Below, in pieces: positions 45,552 through 53,349 of a stretch of DNA of 64,000 nucleotides; the first letter of the stretch is position 1, and the number at the start of each line of letters is the position of its first letter. A program made the position numbers and the translations under genes. The DNA comes from JAJCZB01 sp964350195. Lineage in GTDB: Bacteria > Babelota > Babeliae > Babelales > Vermiphilaceae. The notes below the pieces were generated by a model, which worked only from the letters and a program-made list of their open reading frames with translations, searched no databases and was not told the origin of the DNA. The DNA lies in NCBI GenBank assembly GCA_964350195.1, contig CAYGJB010000002.1, positions 1-64,000 on the forward strand, written 5' to 3'.

Positions 45552-45573
45552 CCGAAGCCTTAGCGAAGGCTGG
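45548..45573. repeat. Short GC-rich dyad repeat at the recombinase stop
   Basis: Two nested dyads: CCAGCC/GGCTGG (45548-45553, 45568-45573) and AGCCTT/AAGGCT (45556-45561, 45566-45571). The recombinase stop codon TAA (45560-45562) lies inside it. Repeats with a similar CTTCG/GGC pattern occur in several small bacterial genomes. Whether this is an attachment end or a repeat copy is not clear. Confidence 0.5.
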
Positions 45574-47031
45574 TGCACCACTTTCTAGTTTTTTTCGATT
45601 CCATCAACATTTTAAACACCGGTTTCAGCTCTACATCGAGCTTTCCGTCCTTATATGAGCAGTGGTAAACTAGAATGTTAATAAGCCGTCTTTTTTGATC
45701 AGTATTTTGCTTTTTAAAGAGCGGGAGGGCTTTCTTTGCAAGTTCTATAACAAGGTTGGCATTTTTAAGGTAATTGCGATCGGCTTTTTGTAGAGATGAA
45801 AGCTTGTCGGTCAGTCGCTGTTTTTCATCTAGCCAGTTTGTAGTGTGAGATTGCCAAAATTCTTCGCTTATTTTTTTATCGAGCTTATCAAGATAGGCAG
45901 CATCAATCCTTTTCTGCAAGAACTTGATTTGGCGCTCTGTCTGGCCTACGACCTTGTTATGATATTCCATTTTGTCCACAAGGCTTGAGCGTAGTCCGTG
46001 TAGGATTAAGTCATGCGCTTCATCAGATATGGTAAGTGACTCTAGAACATCCTCAAAGGTGCTTTCAACCACTTCCTGCTTGAGATATGGCTGTTTGCAG
46101 TTTCCCTTATATCCCGTGCATCGATAGTAAATGTATTTTTCCTTTTTGAATTCAGCAGTTAATGCGCATCCGCATATGCCACACTTCATTAAATTAGCAT
46201 AAGGAAAGAGACCCTTTTTTGATTTGTTCTTATACGGGTTTCTGAGCATCCCTTGTACTTTATGATAGAATTCTTTTGAGATAATTGCTTCATGGGAAGC
46301 ATTTTCGCATTTTTCTGATCCCCCGTAAAAAACTCCGGTATAGAATTCATTTTTAAGAATGTGCTCAACCTTGCTGCTATAGAAATTTTTTCCATTCCGA
46401 TAAATCATGCCATCAGCAAGCATTTTTTTGCGAAGGCCTAGAAGAGAAAAGGAACCTGTGGCATAGAGATCGAACATTTTTTCACGTATGGAGCTGTATC
46501 GGGATCGATTACAATGACTTTTTTGCCATCAACTCAGGCATTTAGATAGCCGTAAGGAGCTAGTGAAGGATATGTGCCTTGTGCTGCTTTTTCTTTCATG
46601 CCTTTTGTTACTTCTTCAGATAGAATATCAATATAGCTCTCTGCCATTACGGCTTTGATACTAAACATGAACTTTTCATTGGATCGTGCATCTTTGCCAA
46701 GAATCGAATTTTCTTTTGCCAAATGTACTGAGACATCTGAAGAGCTAAATAGCTTTTTGATGATCACATAATCAGACATGTTTCTGAGTAATCGATCAGT
46801 TTTTTCAACTAAGAGGTGTTTGATACCATGTTCTGCAATAAAATTGAGCATAAGGTTGAATTGCTTACGGCCAGCCTTTTTTGCAGTTTCGGCATCAATA
46901 AATTCTCTAGCAATGCTATAGCCATTTTTTGAGGCATATTCCTGCAAAAATTTAAGTTGGGCGGGAATAGAAAACCCTTCAGATTCCTGATCTTTCGATG
47001 ATACGCGAGCATAGATGACTGCTTTATTCAT
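45560..47031 (-). pseudogene. Large serine recombinase, broken by a stop and a frameshift
   Basis: N-terminal part (47031-46534): serine resolvase domain with YARVSSKDQE catalytic Ser region and VEKTDRLLRN. It reads up to APYGYLNA then TGA (46536-46534). The same frame continues as VDGKKVIVIDPDTAPYVKK, the normal linker, so the TGA is a nonsense change. Then the frame slips by one base in a run of six A (46482-46477). C-terminal part (46477-45560): recombinase domain, a Cys4 zinc ribbon (MKCGICGCALT...YYRCTGYKGNCK), a coiled coil and a Lys-rich end. Two separate lesions make function unlikely. The start overlaps the RHH stop by one base (TAATG). It once integrated or excised the island. Confidence 0.88.
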
Positions 47032-47210
47032 TATTCTTCTTTTTTCTTTGAGCTAGCGGCTTGTGTTTTTTGGAGATGTTCTTGTATAGCTTCAACTACA
47101 ATTTCACGCATACTTTTACCCTGGACAGCAGCCATAGCCTTAAATCGCTTGTGATCAGCCTCAGGGATATCAATAGTAATACGAGATAAACTTCTTTTTT
47201 TAGGTTTCAT
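47031..47210 (-). CDS. Ribbon-helix-helix DNA-binding protein, 59 aa
   Basis: Minus-strand ATG at 47210 with GAGGT six bases upstream; the stop TAA overlaps the ATG of the recombinase by one base. The core is RITIDIPEADHKRFKAMAA followed by GKSMREIVVEAIQEHL, which is a short beta strand and two helices as in CopG/ParD/Arc-like regulators. N- and C-terminal tails are lysine-rich. It probably regulates its own operon and may bind the palindrome between the two divergent operons. A partition or antitoxin-type role is possible, but no ParA or toxin partner of that kind is adjacent. Confidence 0.8.
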   Translation of the reverse strand: MKPKKRSLSRITIDIPEADHKRFKAMAAVQGKSMREIVVEAIQEHLQKTQAASSKKKEE

Positions 47211-47246
47211 GAAGACCTCAGACAGCTAGATTGTATAGACTTTCTC

Positions 47247-47804
47247 TTATTCATTATACAGAAATAAAATGTTAGATTTTTTATCGAAGTGAAAGGTGTG
47301 TACTGCGAGGGATGATGGAGCATTGATCAGAATATTCTCTAGGGCATCTATTACACGTCTCATATAATGCTTATATTCTTCGATTGTAGGAAAAATAGAA
47401 GGGCATATTCCAGTTCTCGCATAGCTAATCATGGCATAATGTTCTTTGCGAAATTGTGCAGTATCAATGTTTTTTTGCGTAAGATTTTGGATAGCAATGT
47501 CATGGTACGCAAAATCATAGCGCTCAAAAAATACCATAATTTGGTTTAAACTATACCAGGCTGCAACTGTTTTATATTGATCATAGTATGATTGCTTGAG
47601 TTCGGCCGTAGGATGATGAGGCATGCTATCGATCCAAGTTTTCATTTTTTCCTCCTCAGCCTGAATTTGCCTGCAAGCTTCATTGAAATAAGGGCGAGTA
47701 AGATTGAGTGCAAATTCATGAAGTAAGGGAAAAAAGAAAAAAGGGTCAGCGATATTTGATGCTTGAGAAAGAATAGATTTTAATTTTTCGATTGAATTGA
47801 TCAC
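47247..47804 (-). CDS. Unknown helical protein next to the recombinase
   Basis: 185 aa from a GTG at 47804 directly after two in-frame stops, so no longer start is possible. Mostly helical with many aromatic residues (DPFFFFPLLHEFALNLTRPYF; YYDQYKTVAAWYSLNQIMVFFERYDFAYHD). No signal peptide, no motif I recognise. It is first in the minus-strand operon of the island, 36 bases before the RHH gene, and divergent from the toxin gene. It could be element cargo. Confidence 0.55.
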   Translation of the reverse strand: MINSIEKLKSILSQASNIADPFFFFPLLHEFALNLTRPYFNEACRQIQAEEEKMKTWIDSMPHHPTAELKQSYYDQYKTVAAWYSLNQIMVFFERYDFAYHDIAIQNLTQKNIDTAQFRKEHYAMISYARTGICPSIFPTIEEYKHYMRRVIDALENILINAPSSLAVHTFHFDKKSNILFLYNE

Positions 47805-47865
47805 TTTTTATTACTTCTTGAGGTATTGGATTATGCAAACGAAAAAGTTCTAAAATAATCCGATA

Positions 47866-47879
47866 GTGCACATGTGCAC
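47866..47879. promoter_or_regulatory. Perfect 14-bp palindrome between divergent operons
   Basis: GTGCACATGTGCAC reads the same on both strands and lies 30 bases before the toxin start. A TAAAAT at 47851-47856 with TTGGAT 19 bases upstream could be the toxin promoter, placing the palindrome just after the start point as an operator. Confidence 0.6.
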
Positions 47880-47909
47880 CTTTGACGAATATTTGGGAAA
47901 TGAAAAAGA

Positions 47910-49004
47910 ATGGCGGATTGTAGAAAACTAATGAAGAATTTTTTGATTTACTATTTACTTGTTACTGCTTGTTCAACTCTTATAGGTCATGGCTTCAGTG
48001 TACACACGCTTATTCATGTTGCCGATGGCTCATGCATTGAAATTGAACAATTGTGCCGTCAGACGCTACATAAAAAGGTGATAGTTGCAACATATGATAA
48101 TAAGGGTGGTTTTGGGAGTAAAAGTGTAAAAAGATGTGGTCGCAGTAAAACAGAGCAATTCATTAACGTTTGGCTTGAAGGACACGATAAAATTACGTGC
48201 ACTCCAGTACAGGAATTTTATCGTGCATCAACGAAGCAATGGGTGCCAGCATACAAACTTAAGATAGGCGATGTTCTCTTTTGTAAAAATGTAAATAAAA
48301 GTATTTCTTACGTAGAATATGTCAAAAAGAGGATTGATGTTTTCATATTTGAGATGCCTCGGCCACACACTTTTTTTGTCGGACGTAGCGGTGTATTAAC
48401 ACACAACATGGCCTTGCCTATTGTCTGGAGCATTGGTGCAAGTGTGTCGCTTGGCACTGTGGCTGGAAGTTCTCTCGGATCTTTTTTTGGACCGGTAACA
48501 TTAATGGCAGGAGCTGTTGTAGGCTCTTTAATAGGTGTATGTGTTTCAATAGTGCAGCATGATCACATACCAAAATATTCTTTTGAGAGTATCAATATAC
48601 ATTTATTTGATGAATACCTACAGCGCAATCAGAGATCAACATCGGTTGATAGTAATGGTGGAACTATAAGTTCTACTCCAGACGGTCCAAAAAAAGATGA
48701 TGAAGAAGAAAAAAAATATGAAATATCTGACAAGGATAAAAATCATATTTTCAGAAATTCAGAAGGGCATTTTTCAAAAGATACCCCGGAATCTAGAGCA
48801 ATAATAGAGAGTATGGTTAATAAAAAGGGTAATTTTAAAGGGTTTGATAAGTATGGTAATGAAGTTTATTTGGAAAATTTACCAGACGGTTTTCAAATAT
48901 GGGCAAAAGCAAGAAATGGCCAGATAAGATGGGCAGGTAAGAATGCAGTGCCATGGAGCTATGAATTGGGTATAGATTTAATTAGACCGCTTGTTAAAAA
49001 TTAG
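47910..49004 (+). CDS. Polymorphic toxin: lipobox/signal, Hint domain, C-terminal toxin domain
   Basis: 364 aa from the ATG at 47910; an ATG at 47931 gives a cleaner signal. The N-terminus is hydrophobic with a lipobox-like VTAC (Cys21). Residues 28-166 form a Hint (intein-type) domain: GFSVHTLIHVADG, then EQLC, TPVQEF, KIGDVLF and HTFFVGRSGVLTHN. The Cys1 of the usual CF-x-x-x-T start is Gly28, while His165-Asn166 is intact, so self-cleavage may be lost. Residues 168-215 are Gly-rich and hydrophobic. Residues 272-364 (KNHIFRNSEGHF...KYGNEVY..LPDGFQIWAKARNGQIR) resemble nuclease-type toxin tips of Rhs/CdiA proteins by memory. An immunity gene follows 12 bases later. Confidence 0.8.
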   Translation: MADCRKLMKNFLIYYLLVTACSTLIGHGFSVHTLIHVADGSCIEIEQLCRQTLHKKVIVATYDNKGGFGSKSVKRCGRSKTEQFINVWLEGHDKITCTPVQEFYRASTKQWVPAYKLKIGDVLFCKNVNKSISYVEYVKKRIDVFIFEMPRPHTFFVGRSGVLTHNMALPIVWSIGASVSLGTVAGSSLGSFFGPVTLMAGAVVGSLIGVCVSIVQHDHIPKYSFESINIHLFDEYLQRNQRSTSVDSNGGTISSTPDGPKKDDEEEKKYEISDKDKNHIFRNSEGHFSKDTPESRAIIESMVNKKGNFKGFDKYGNEVYLENLPDGFQIWAKARNGQIRWAGKNAVPWSYELGIDLIRPLVKN

Positions 49005-49016
49005 ATTAGGGATTCT

Positions 49017-49424
49017 ATGAAAAACGAACTGACTAAGCTAGAAGCTTTTAAAGCGATGACTAAGTTTCTAGAAAAGTGGTATGAGCTTACAAAGTCTGAC
49101 GATATTGGATCGCTTCTTGGTGGTATAGATATAAATTTTTGGTGTAATGGTAAGCCATTTGATCCGGCTTTGTGGGGTGATTGGTTAGATGCTATTAATG
49201 TTGTTTTTAATAAGAAAGATGTAGACATTTTGACCGTTGAAGAGGCTTTTGAGGTTGTAACAAAGTTTTTGGAAAAATTGTATGTATATCCAATACCTGA
49301 TGACATCCAAAGTTTATTAAGTGGTATGGGCACCGATCCTGCTTTTTATGAAGACTGGAAAAAGTCTATTTTTGAAACATTAAAATCACGTAATAATTAT
49401 TGGGAGAAATGCACTAATGATTAA
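49017..49424 (+). CDS. Immunity protein with internal duplication
   Basis: 135 aa. It starts 12 bases after the toxin stop. The first half (LTKLEAFKAMTKFLEKWYELTKSDDIGSLLGG ... DPALWGDWLDAI) and second half (LTVEEAFEVVTKFLEKLYVYPIPDDIQSLLSG ... DPAFYEDWKKSI) are clear repeats. The pattern L-x-EA-x-x-x-x-x-FLE-x-x-Y-x-x-x-x-x-DDI-x-x-LL-G ... DPA-x-x-x-DW is known to me from small acidic immunity proteins next to Rhs/CDI toxin tips. It should bind and block the toxin domain in the cytoplasm. The stop overlaps the next ATG by eight bases. Confidence 0.78.
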   Translation: MKNELTKLEAFKAMTKFLEKWYELTKSDDIGSLLGGIDINFWCNGKPFDPALWGDWLDAINVVFNKKDVDILTVEEAFEVVTKFLEKLYVYPIPDDIQSLLSGMGTDPAFYEDWKKSIFETLKSRNNYWEKCTND

Positions 49425-49758
49425 TTTGCCAAAATGTCCAAAATGTAGTTCAGAGTATACTTATGAAGATAATAGAATTTTGATTTGCCCTGAATGCGCT
49501 CATGAGTGGAACGTAGAAGCAGAAATCAGCAAGGTTGAAAATAAAAAGATTGTCAAAGATGCGCATGGAAATATCTTGAATGATGGGGACTCTGTAGCGC
49601 TCATCAAAGATCTTAAACTAAAAGGAAGTTCATCGACCATAAAAGCTGGTACAAAAGTAAAAAACATACGGTTGGTCGATGAAGATCATAATATTGATTG
49701 CAAAGTTGATGGATTTGGCAAAATTGGTTTGAAATCTGAATTTGTCAAAAAAATATAG
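49417..49758 (+). CDS. YjdM/PhnA family zinc-ribbon protein
   Basis: 113 aa. An N-terminal zinc ribbon (CPKCSSEYTYEDNRILICPEC) is followed by the PhnA domain (DAHGNILNDGDSVALIKDLKLKGSSSTIKAGTKVKNIRL and CKVDGFGKIGLKSEFVKK). The length fits the family, once linked to alkylphosphonate use; the real role is unknown. It overlaps the immunity gene by eight bases, so it belongs to that operon, perhaps as cargo. Confidence 0.88.
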   Translation: MINLPKCPKCSSEYTYEDNRILICPECAHEWNVEAEISKVENKKIVKDAHGNILNDGDSVALIKDLKLKGSSSTIKAGTKVKNIRLVDEDHNIDCKVDGFGKIGLKSEFVKKI

Positions 49759-49784
49759 CATTAGAATAAAGCATGTTTTTTAGA

Positions 49785-49866
<82 letters not shown>

Positions 49867-49923
49867 AAAATGAGTTCAAAAAATAAGAACTATTAGTATA
49901 CCCTAGGGCACACAAACCGCAAA

Positions 49924-51438
49924 TTATACACCTTTATTCTGAGGCGCCACAAACAACTTGCCAAACTCTTTCGCCACATCTTTGAGTCGTTCGATCATTT
50001 CATCAGAAATTTCTTGTGTATAAAAAATGGTATCGTACAACTCTTCTTTATAAACCGATTTTACATAGCTCACAAACTGAGTTACAAACGCATGCAACTG
50101 TGCCACTTTCACCGATTCTAAAAAATCATAGCGAAGAAGAAACAGCATGAGTGATTGATCCACAAAAGAGTAGGTGACGTATTGCGGCTGTTTTAAAAGT
50201 TCTATTGCGCGCTCTCCACGAGCTAACCTGCGCTTGGCCACATCATCGAGCTCAGTGCCAAACTGGGCAAAATCAAGAAGCTCATGATACTGAGCAAGAT
50301 CAAGCCGCAATGCTTTGGTCATCTTCTTAATTGCATCTGTTTGAGCAGCACCCCCTACACGAGACACAGAAAGCTCTGCGTTCACGGCCGGACGAATACC
50401 CTGATTGAAAAGCTGGGTATCTAGAAATATTTGGCCATCAGTGATTGAAATCAGGTTGGTTGAAATATAAGAAGTAATATCGTCACTTTGAATCTGCACA
50501 ATAGGAAGAGCAGTGAGCGAACTTCCAGATTTCAGCTTACCGGCACGTTCAAGCAAACGGGAATGCAGATAAAAAACATCTCCTGGATAAGCTTCGCGCC
50601 CTGGAGCTCTGCGTAAAAGCAAAGACATTTCACGATACGCAACTGCATGATTACTTAAGTCATCGTAAATGATTAATGCATCATGCCCTTTCTCTCTGAA
50701 ATATTCACCGATCGTACAACCAGCATACGGCACCAAGTATTGATTTAATACCGCTTCGCTTGCTTCTGCGCTAATGATAACGGTGTAATCTAATGCGCCA
50801 TTTTCTTGCAGCAAACGCATAATACGAGCAACATTCGCTTGCCGTTGGCCGATAGCCACATAAATACAAATCATATTTTTATCGCGCTGATGCATAATTG
50901 TATCAATAACCAGAGACGTTTTACCGGTATTACGGTTACCAATAATCAGCTCCCGTTGGCCCCTACCAATAGGAAAAAGTGCATCAACTGCTATGGTGCC
51001 GGTCTCAAGCGATTGATTCACTGGAGAGCGTTCGATAATGCCTGGAATTTCCCACTCAATAGGCCAATGATCATCATATTTAATTTCACCAAGACCATCC
51101 ACGGGATTTCCCATGGCGTCAATTACACGACCAAGCAAATTCATACCAACTGGCGTTTTGAATACGCTACCGGTACGTTTTGCAACTTCACGTTCATTCA
51201 CCGGAATGTTGCTATGTAACAAAAAAATAGAAACGATATCTTCGTCTAGTTGAAGAACAATTCCCTGATTGCCCCCTTCAAAAATAATAAGCTCATGATA
51301 CACAGCATTGTTGAGCCCATGCACTCGGCAGATACTATCACCCACCTGTACCACTATACCGATTTCTTCCAACTTTTCCTCGGGAAGATCACGCAGTGAT
51401 TGTTCAAAAAGCGACACCAAATCAATATTTTTTTCCAT
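49924..51438 (-). CDS. atpA: ATP synthase F1 subunit alpha
   Basis: 504 aa. The nucleotide site is GNRNTGKTS (usual form GDRQTGKTA), then RQANVARIM, the Arg finger element SVSRVGGAAQ, and the C-terminal DVAKRRLARGERAIELLKQPQY. It forms the alpha3beta3 head with beta. This is the last gene of the local atp operon: gamma, beta and epsilon do not follow, and a tRNA-Arg then the island come instead. Confidence 0.96.
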   Translation of the reverse strand: MEKNIDLVSLFEQSLRDLPEEKLEEIGIVVQVGDSICRVHGLNNAVYHELIIFEGGNQGIVLQLDEDIVSIFLLHSNIPVNEREVAKRTGSVFKTPVGMNLLGRVIDAMGNPVDGLGEIKYDDHWPIEWEIPGIIERSPVNQSLETGTIAVDALFPIGRGQRELIIGNRNTGKTSLVIDTIMHQRDKNMICIYVAIGQRQANVARIMRLLQENGALDYTVIISAEASEAVLNQYLVPYAGCTIGEYFREKGHDALIIYDDLSNHAVAYREMSLLLRRAPGREAYPGDVFYLHSRLLERAGKLKSGSSLTALPIVQIQSDDITSYISTNLISITDGQIFLDTQLFNQGIRPAVNAELSVSRVGGAAQTDAIKKMTKALRLDLAQYHELLDFAQFGTELDDVAKRRLARGERAIELLKQPQYVTYSFVDQSLMLFLLRYDFLESVKVAQLHAFVTQFVSYVKSVYKEELYDTIFYTQEISDEMIERLKDVAKEFGKLFVAPQNKGV

Positions 51439-51444
51439 AATTCC

Positions 51445-51981
51445 TCAACAAATGTGCGTACGTGCACATGCGCGCAAATACTTTTGAACCGATGATTCCC
51501 ACAGCAATGCTCCACTCGAAATTTTTATCCCCGCAATCAATGCCGGTGCCACTCGAAATTCAAACTCTTTCGTTCCTTTAAAATGACCTTGCGCAAAAGA
51601 AACGAGCTCTCTTTTGGTCTCATCAGACAATGAGCATGAGCTTTCTACGAGAACAGTTACTATATTATGAACTTTATTATATTGGACTACGATTGCCTCA
51701 AAAACTTGTAATAGAAAATAGCCTCGCCGATGCTCAATAAGCAAATCAAATAAGCGAATAAATGGTGCTGCTGGCAGATCAAATCGCGCACAAAGCTCCT
51801 TCACCCCTTTTCGCTTTACCTCTGGCTTGATCGTGGGCACGGTGAGCAAAAATAATGCTCGGCGATGATCTTTAAAAAAGGTTATTGTTTTTTTTAATTG
51901 ATTAATTGTATCGCGAGAAATTTCCGGTCCGAATAGATTGATGAATGCTTGTGCGTATTTCTGTGCCATTGGAGATATCAT
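51445..51981 (-). CDS. atpH: ATP synthase F1 subunit delta
   Basis: 178 aa. The OSCP/delta fold is shown by the start MAQKYAQAFINLF and the C-terminal ELVSFAQGHFKGTKEFEFRVAPALIAGIKISSGALLWESSVQKYL with its conserved DG/AG-x-x-I element (here AGIKI). It links F1 to the b stalk. The start overlaps the b gene stop by four bases. Six bases separate it from atpA. Confidence 0.88.
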   Translation of the reverse strand: MISPMAQKYAQAFINLFGPEISRDTINQLKKTITFFKDHRRALFLLTVPTIKPEVKRKGVKELCARFDLPAAPFIRLFDLLIEHRRGYFLLQVFEAIVVQYNKVHNIVTVLVESSCSLSDETKRELVSFAQGHFKGTKEFEFRVAPALIAGIKISSGALLWESSVQKYLRACARTHIC

Positions 51982-52466
51982 GCACTCTCCATTCTTTTCA
52001 TCGCTTTTGAAATAAACAGCTCTTGCGATTTCTCTGCTGCAAACTTACTCGAAAGATTTTCTTTTATTTCGGCCAAAGCATCCCCTTTTACCGATTGATA
52101 CAGACGGTATTCAGATACACGAGCAATCTGTTCTTTTAGACGAATATCAAGCTTTTTCTTGCGATCATCAAGCGCAGTGGCCATAGCGTAATGCTCCTTA
52201 TCAACCGCCTGCCGCCATGTAAATAAACGCTCTTTAAGCATCGCTCGGTCCTCATCCTCAAAACGAATCGTCTTTTTTATATTATTGTGCTCTTTGCGTA
52301 ATACCGTATGGGTACGAGATAATGTATCGAGGTAATCAATCTGAGCATTATAAGCAGATTGAACTATTTGCCTTCCAAAACGCTTCCATAGATACCAAAA
52401 AATACCAATCAAAACCCCGAAATTGGCCAAGCGAAAAAAAATGAGAATGGTCTGAGAACTATTCAT
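51978..52466 (-). CDS. atpF: ATP synthase Fo subunit b-like stalk protein
   Basis: 162 aa from the ATG at 52466, behind GAGGAACGC; a TTG at 52478 is less likely. One membrane helix (ILIFFRLANFGVLIGIFWYLW) is followed by a long charged helix and a C-terminal amphipathic helix. The gene place between the other b-type gene and delta fixes the role despite low conservation. It forms the peripheral stalk. Confidence 0.8.
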   Translation of the reverse strand: MNSSQTILIFFRLANFGVLIGIFWYLWKRFGRQIVQSAYNAQIDYLDTLSRTHTVLRKEHNNIKKTIRFEDEDRAMLKERLFTWRQAVDKEHYAMATALDDRKKKLDIRLKEQIARVSEYRLYQSVKGDALAEIKENLSSKFAAEKSQELFISKAMKRMESA

Positions 52467-52830
52467 AGCGTTCCTCAAACTCTTGCGCTATAGCACGTAC
52501 GAGCTTATTCCGTACCACCTTCTGTTCTGATTCAGAAAATGGTTTGATACTGATCATCGGCGAGATACCTCTAAAAAGAGATACGTGTGATTTTACAGAA
52601 GGAATATATTCTGCACACCAGCCAGTAAAGCGTACCCAAGCAGCTTTTTGATGTTGACGCTCTGTTTCAACAGAGTGCTTATCATGCGTAACGGTATCTT
52701 CGAGAGAATGTCGATGGGCCTCCTGCACACACAACTCACGATAAGCTGGTTTTAAAAAAAAATAGCGAAAAAGAAGATAGGCAATAAAAAAATTGCCCGC
52801 CTGGACAAATATCGTGGCATTAATATTCAT
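52459..52830 (-). CDS. Second b-type (b') ATP synthase stalk protein
   Basis: 123 aa from the ATG at 52830. N-terminal membrane helix (NFFIAYLLFRYFFLKPAYREL), the F-L-x-x-x-L-x-x-x-P pattern of b/b' subunits, then a coiled region and an odd basic C-terminus. It overlaps the b gene by eight bases. A b plus b' pair is seen in photosynthetic bacteria and some others. Short for the family (usually about 150), so the stalk may be unusual. Confidence 0.7.
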   Translation of the reverse strand: MNINATIFVQAGNFFIAYLLFRYFFLKPAYRELCVQEAHRHSLEDTVTHDKHSVETERQHQKAAWVRFTGWCAEYIPSVKSHVSLFRGISPMISIKPFSESEQKVVRNKLVRAIAQEFEERYE

Positions 52831-52982
52831 AGAAACCAACCATTAGAAAGCACCATGTATGGAAAATGTGGAAAAGTTTTTTTCATTAGCGCACCGTCCG
52901 CTTCACTATATTCCATTTATTATAAAAACAATATAGCTAAAAATAGCGCGGAAGCGCAAAATATTCAATATCTTATTGTAGC

Positions 52983-53237
52983 CTAATTGGTAGCATATCC
53001 AACGTAGATAAGCGCCCCTGCAATGAGTAATGCATAGATTGCCGCCGTTTCTACAAGTCCCATAGCAATCATCATTGTGGTACGAATCTTCCCGGCGCTT
53101 TCAGGATACTTCCCCATACTTTCACATGCCTTCATACCAATAAGGCCTTGTCCTAAAGCTGGCCCAATAGAACCGATTCCCATCGCAATCGCAGCTCCTA
53201 AAAAAGCGGCAGCTTTAACATAAAAGATACCTTCCAT
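52983..53237 (-). CDS. atpE: ATP synthase Fo subunit c
   Basis: 84 aa, two membrane helices. Gln30 (LGQG), Glu63-Thr64 and Tyr68 match the Gln/Glu/Ser-Thr/Tyr set of sodium-binding c rings with the same spacing (33 and 5). The polar loop reads GKYPESAGK instead of the usual RNPE/RQPE. GAGGGA lies six bases from the ATG. First gene of the cluster c, b', b, delta, alpha; the a subunit is not adjacent. Confidence 0.93.
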   Translation of the reverse strand: MEGIFYVKAAAFLGAAIAMGIGSIGPALGQGLIGMKACESMGKYPESAGKIRTTMMIAMGLVETAAIYALLIAGALIYVGYATN

Positions 53238-53349
53238 AATATCCCTCGTGAGTTAGGTTTTTAGAATTATTTTTTCCCGTTAGCACACTGCCATGCTTAC
53301 CTATTCCCTATTTTAATGCCTTTTTCATTTTTTTTACAAGGTTTTATAG

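Larger units (their letters stand above)
45532..49758. mobile_element. Putative accessory island with decayed serine recombinase and toxin-immunity operon
   Basis: Bounded by the terminator at 45532 and the YjdM stop at 49758, it holds a broken large serine recombinase, an RHH protein, an unknown protein and a divergent polymorphic toxin operon. Both sides return to ordinary chromosomal genes (atp operon, rpe). Direct repeats marking exact ends were not found, so the limits are approximate. Confidence 0.45.

Noticed and set aside
46534..46536. TGA in the recombinase as a recoded sense codon
   Set aside because: The gene at 22-921 ends at TGA, and the recombinase also has a frameshift further on; decay explains both.
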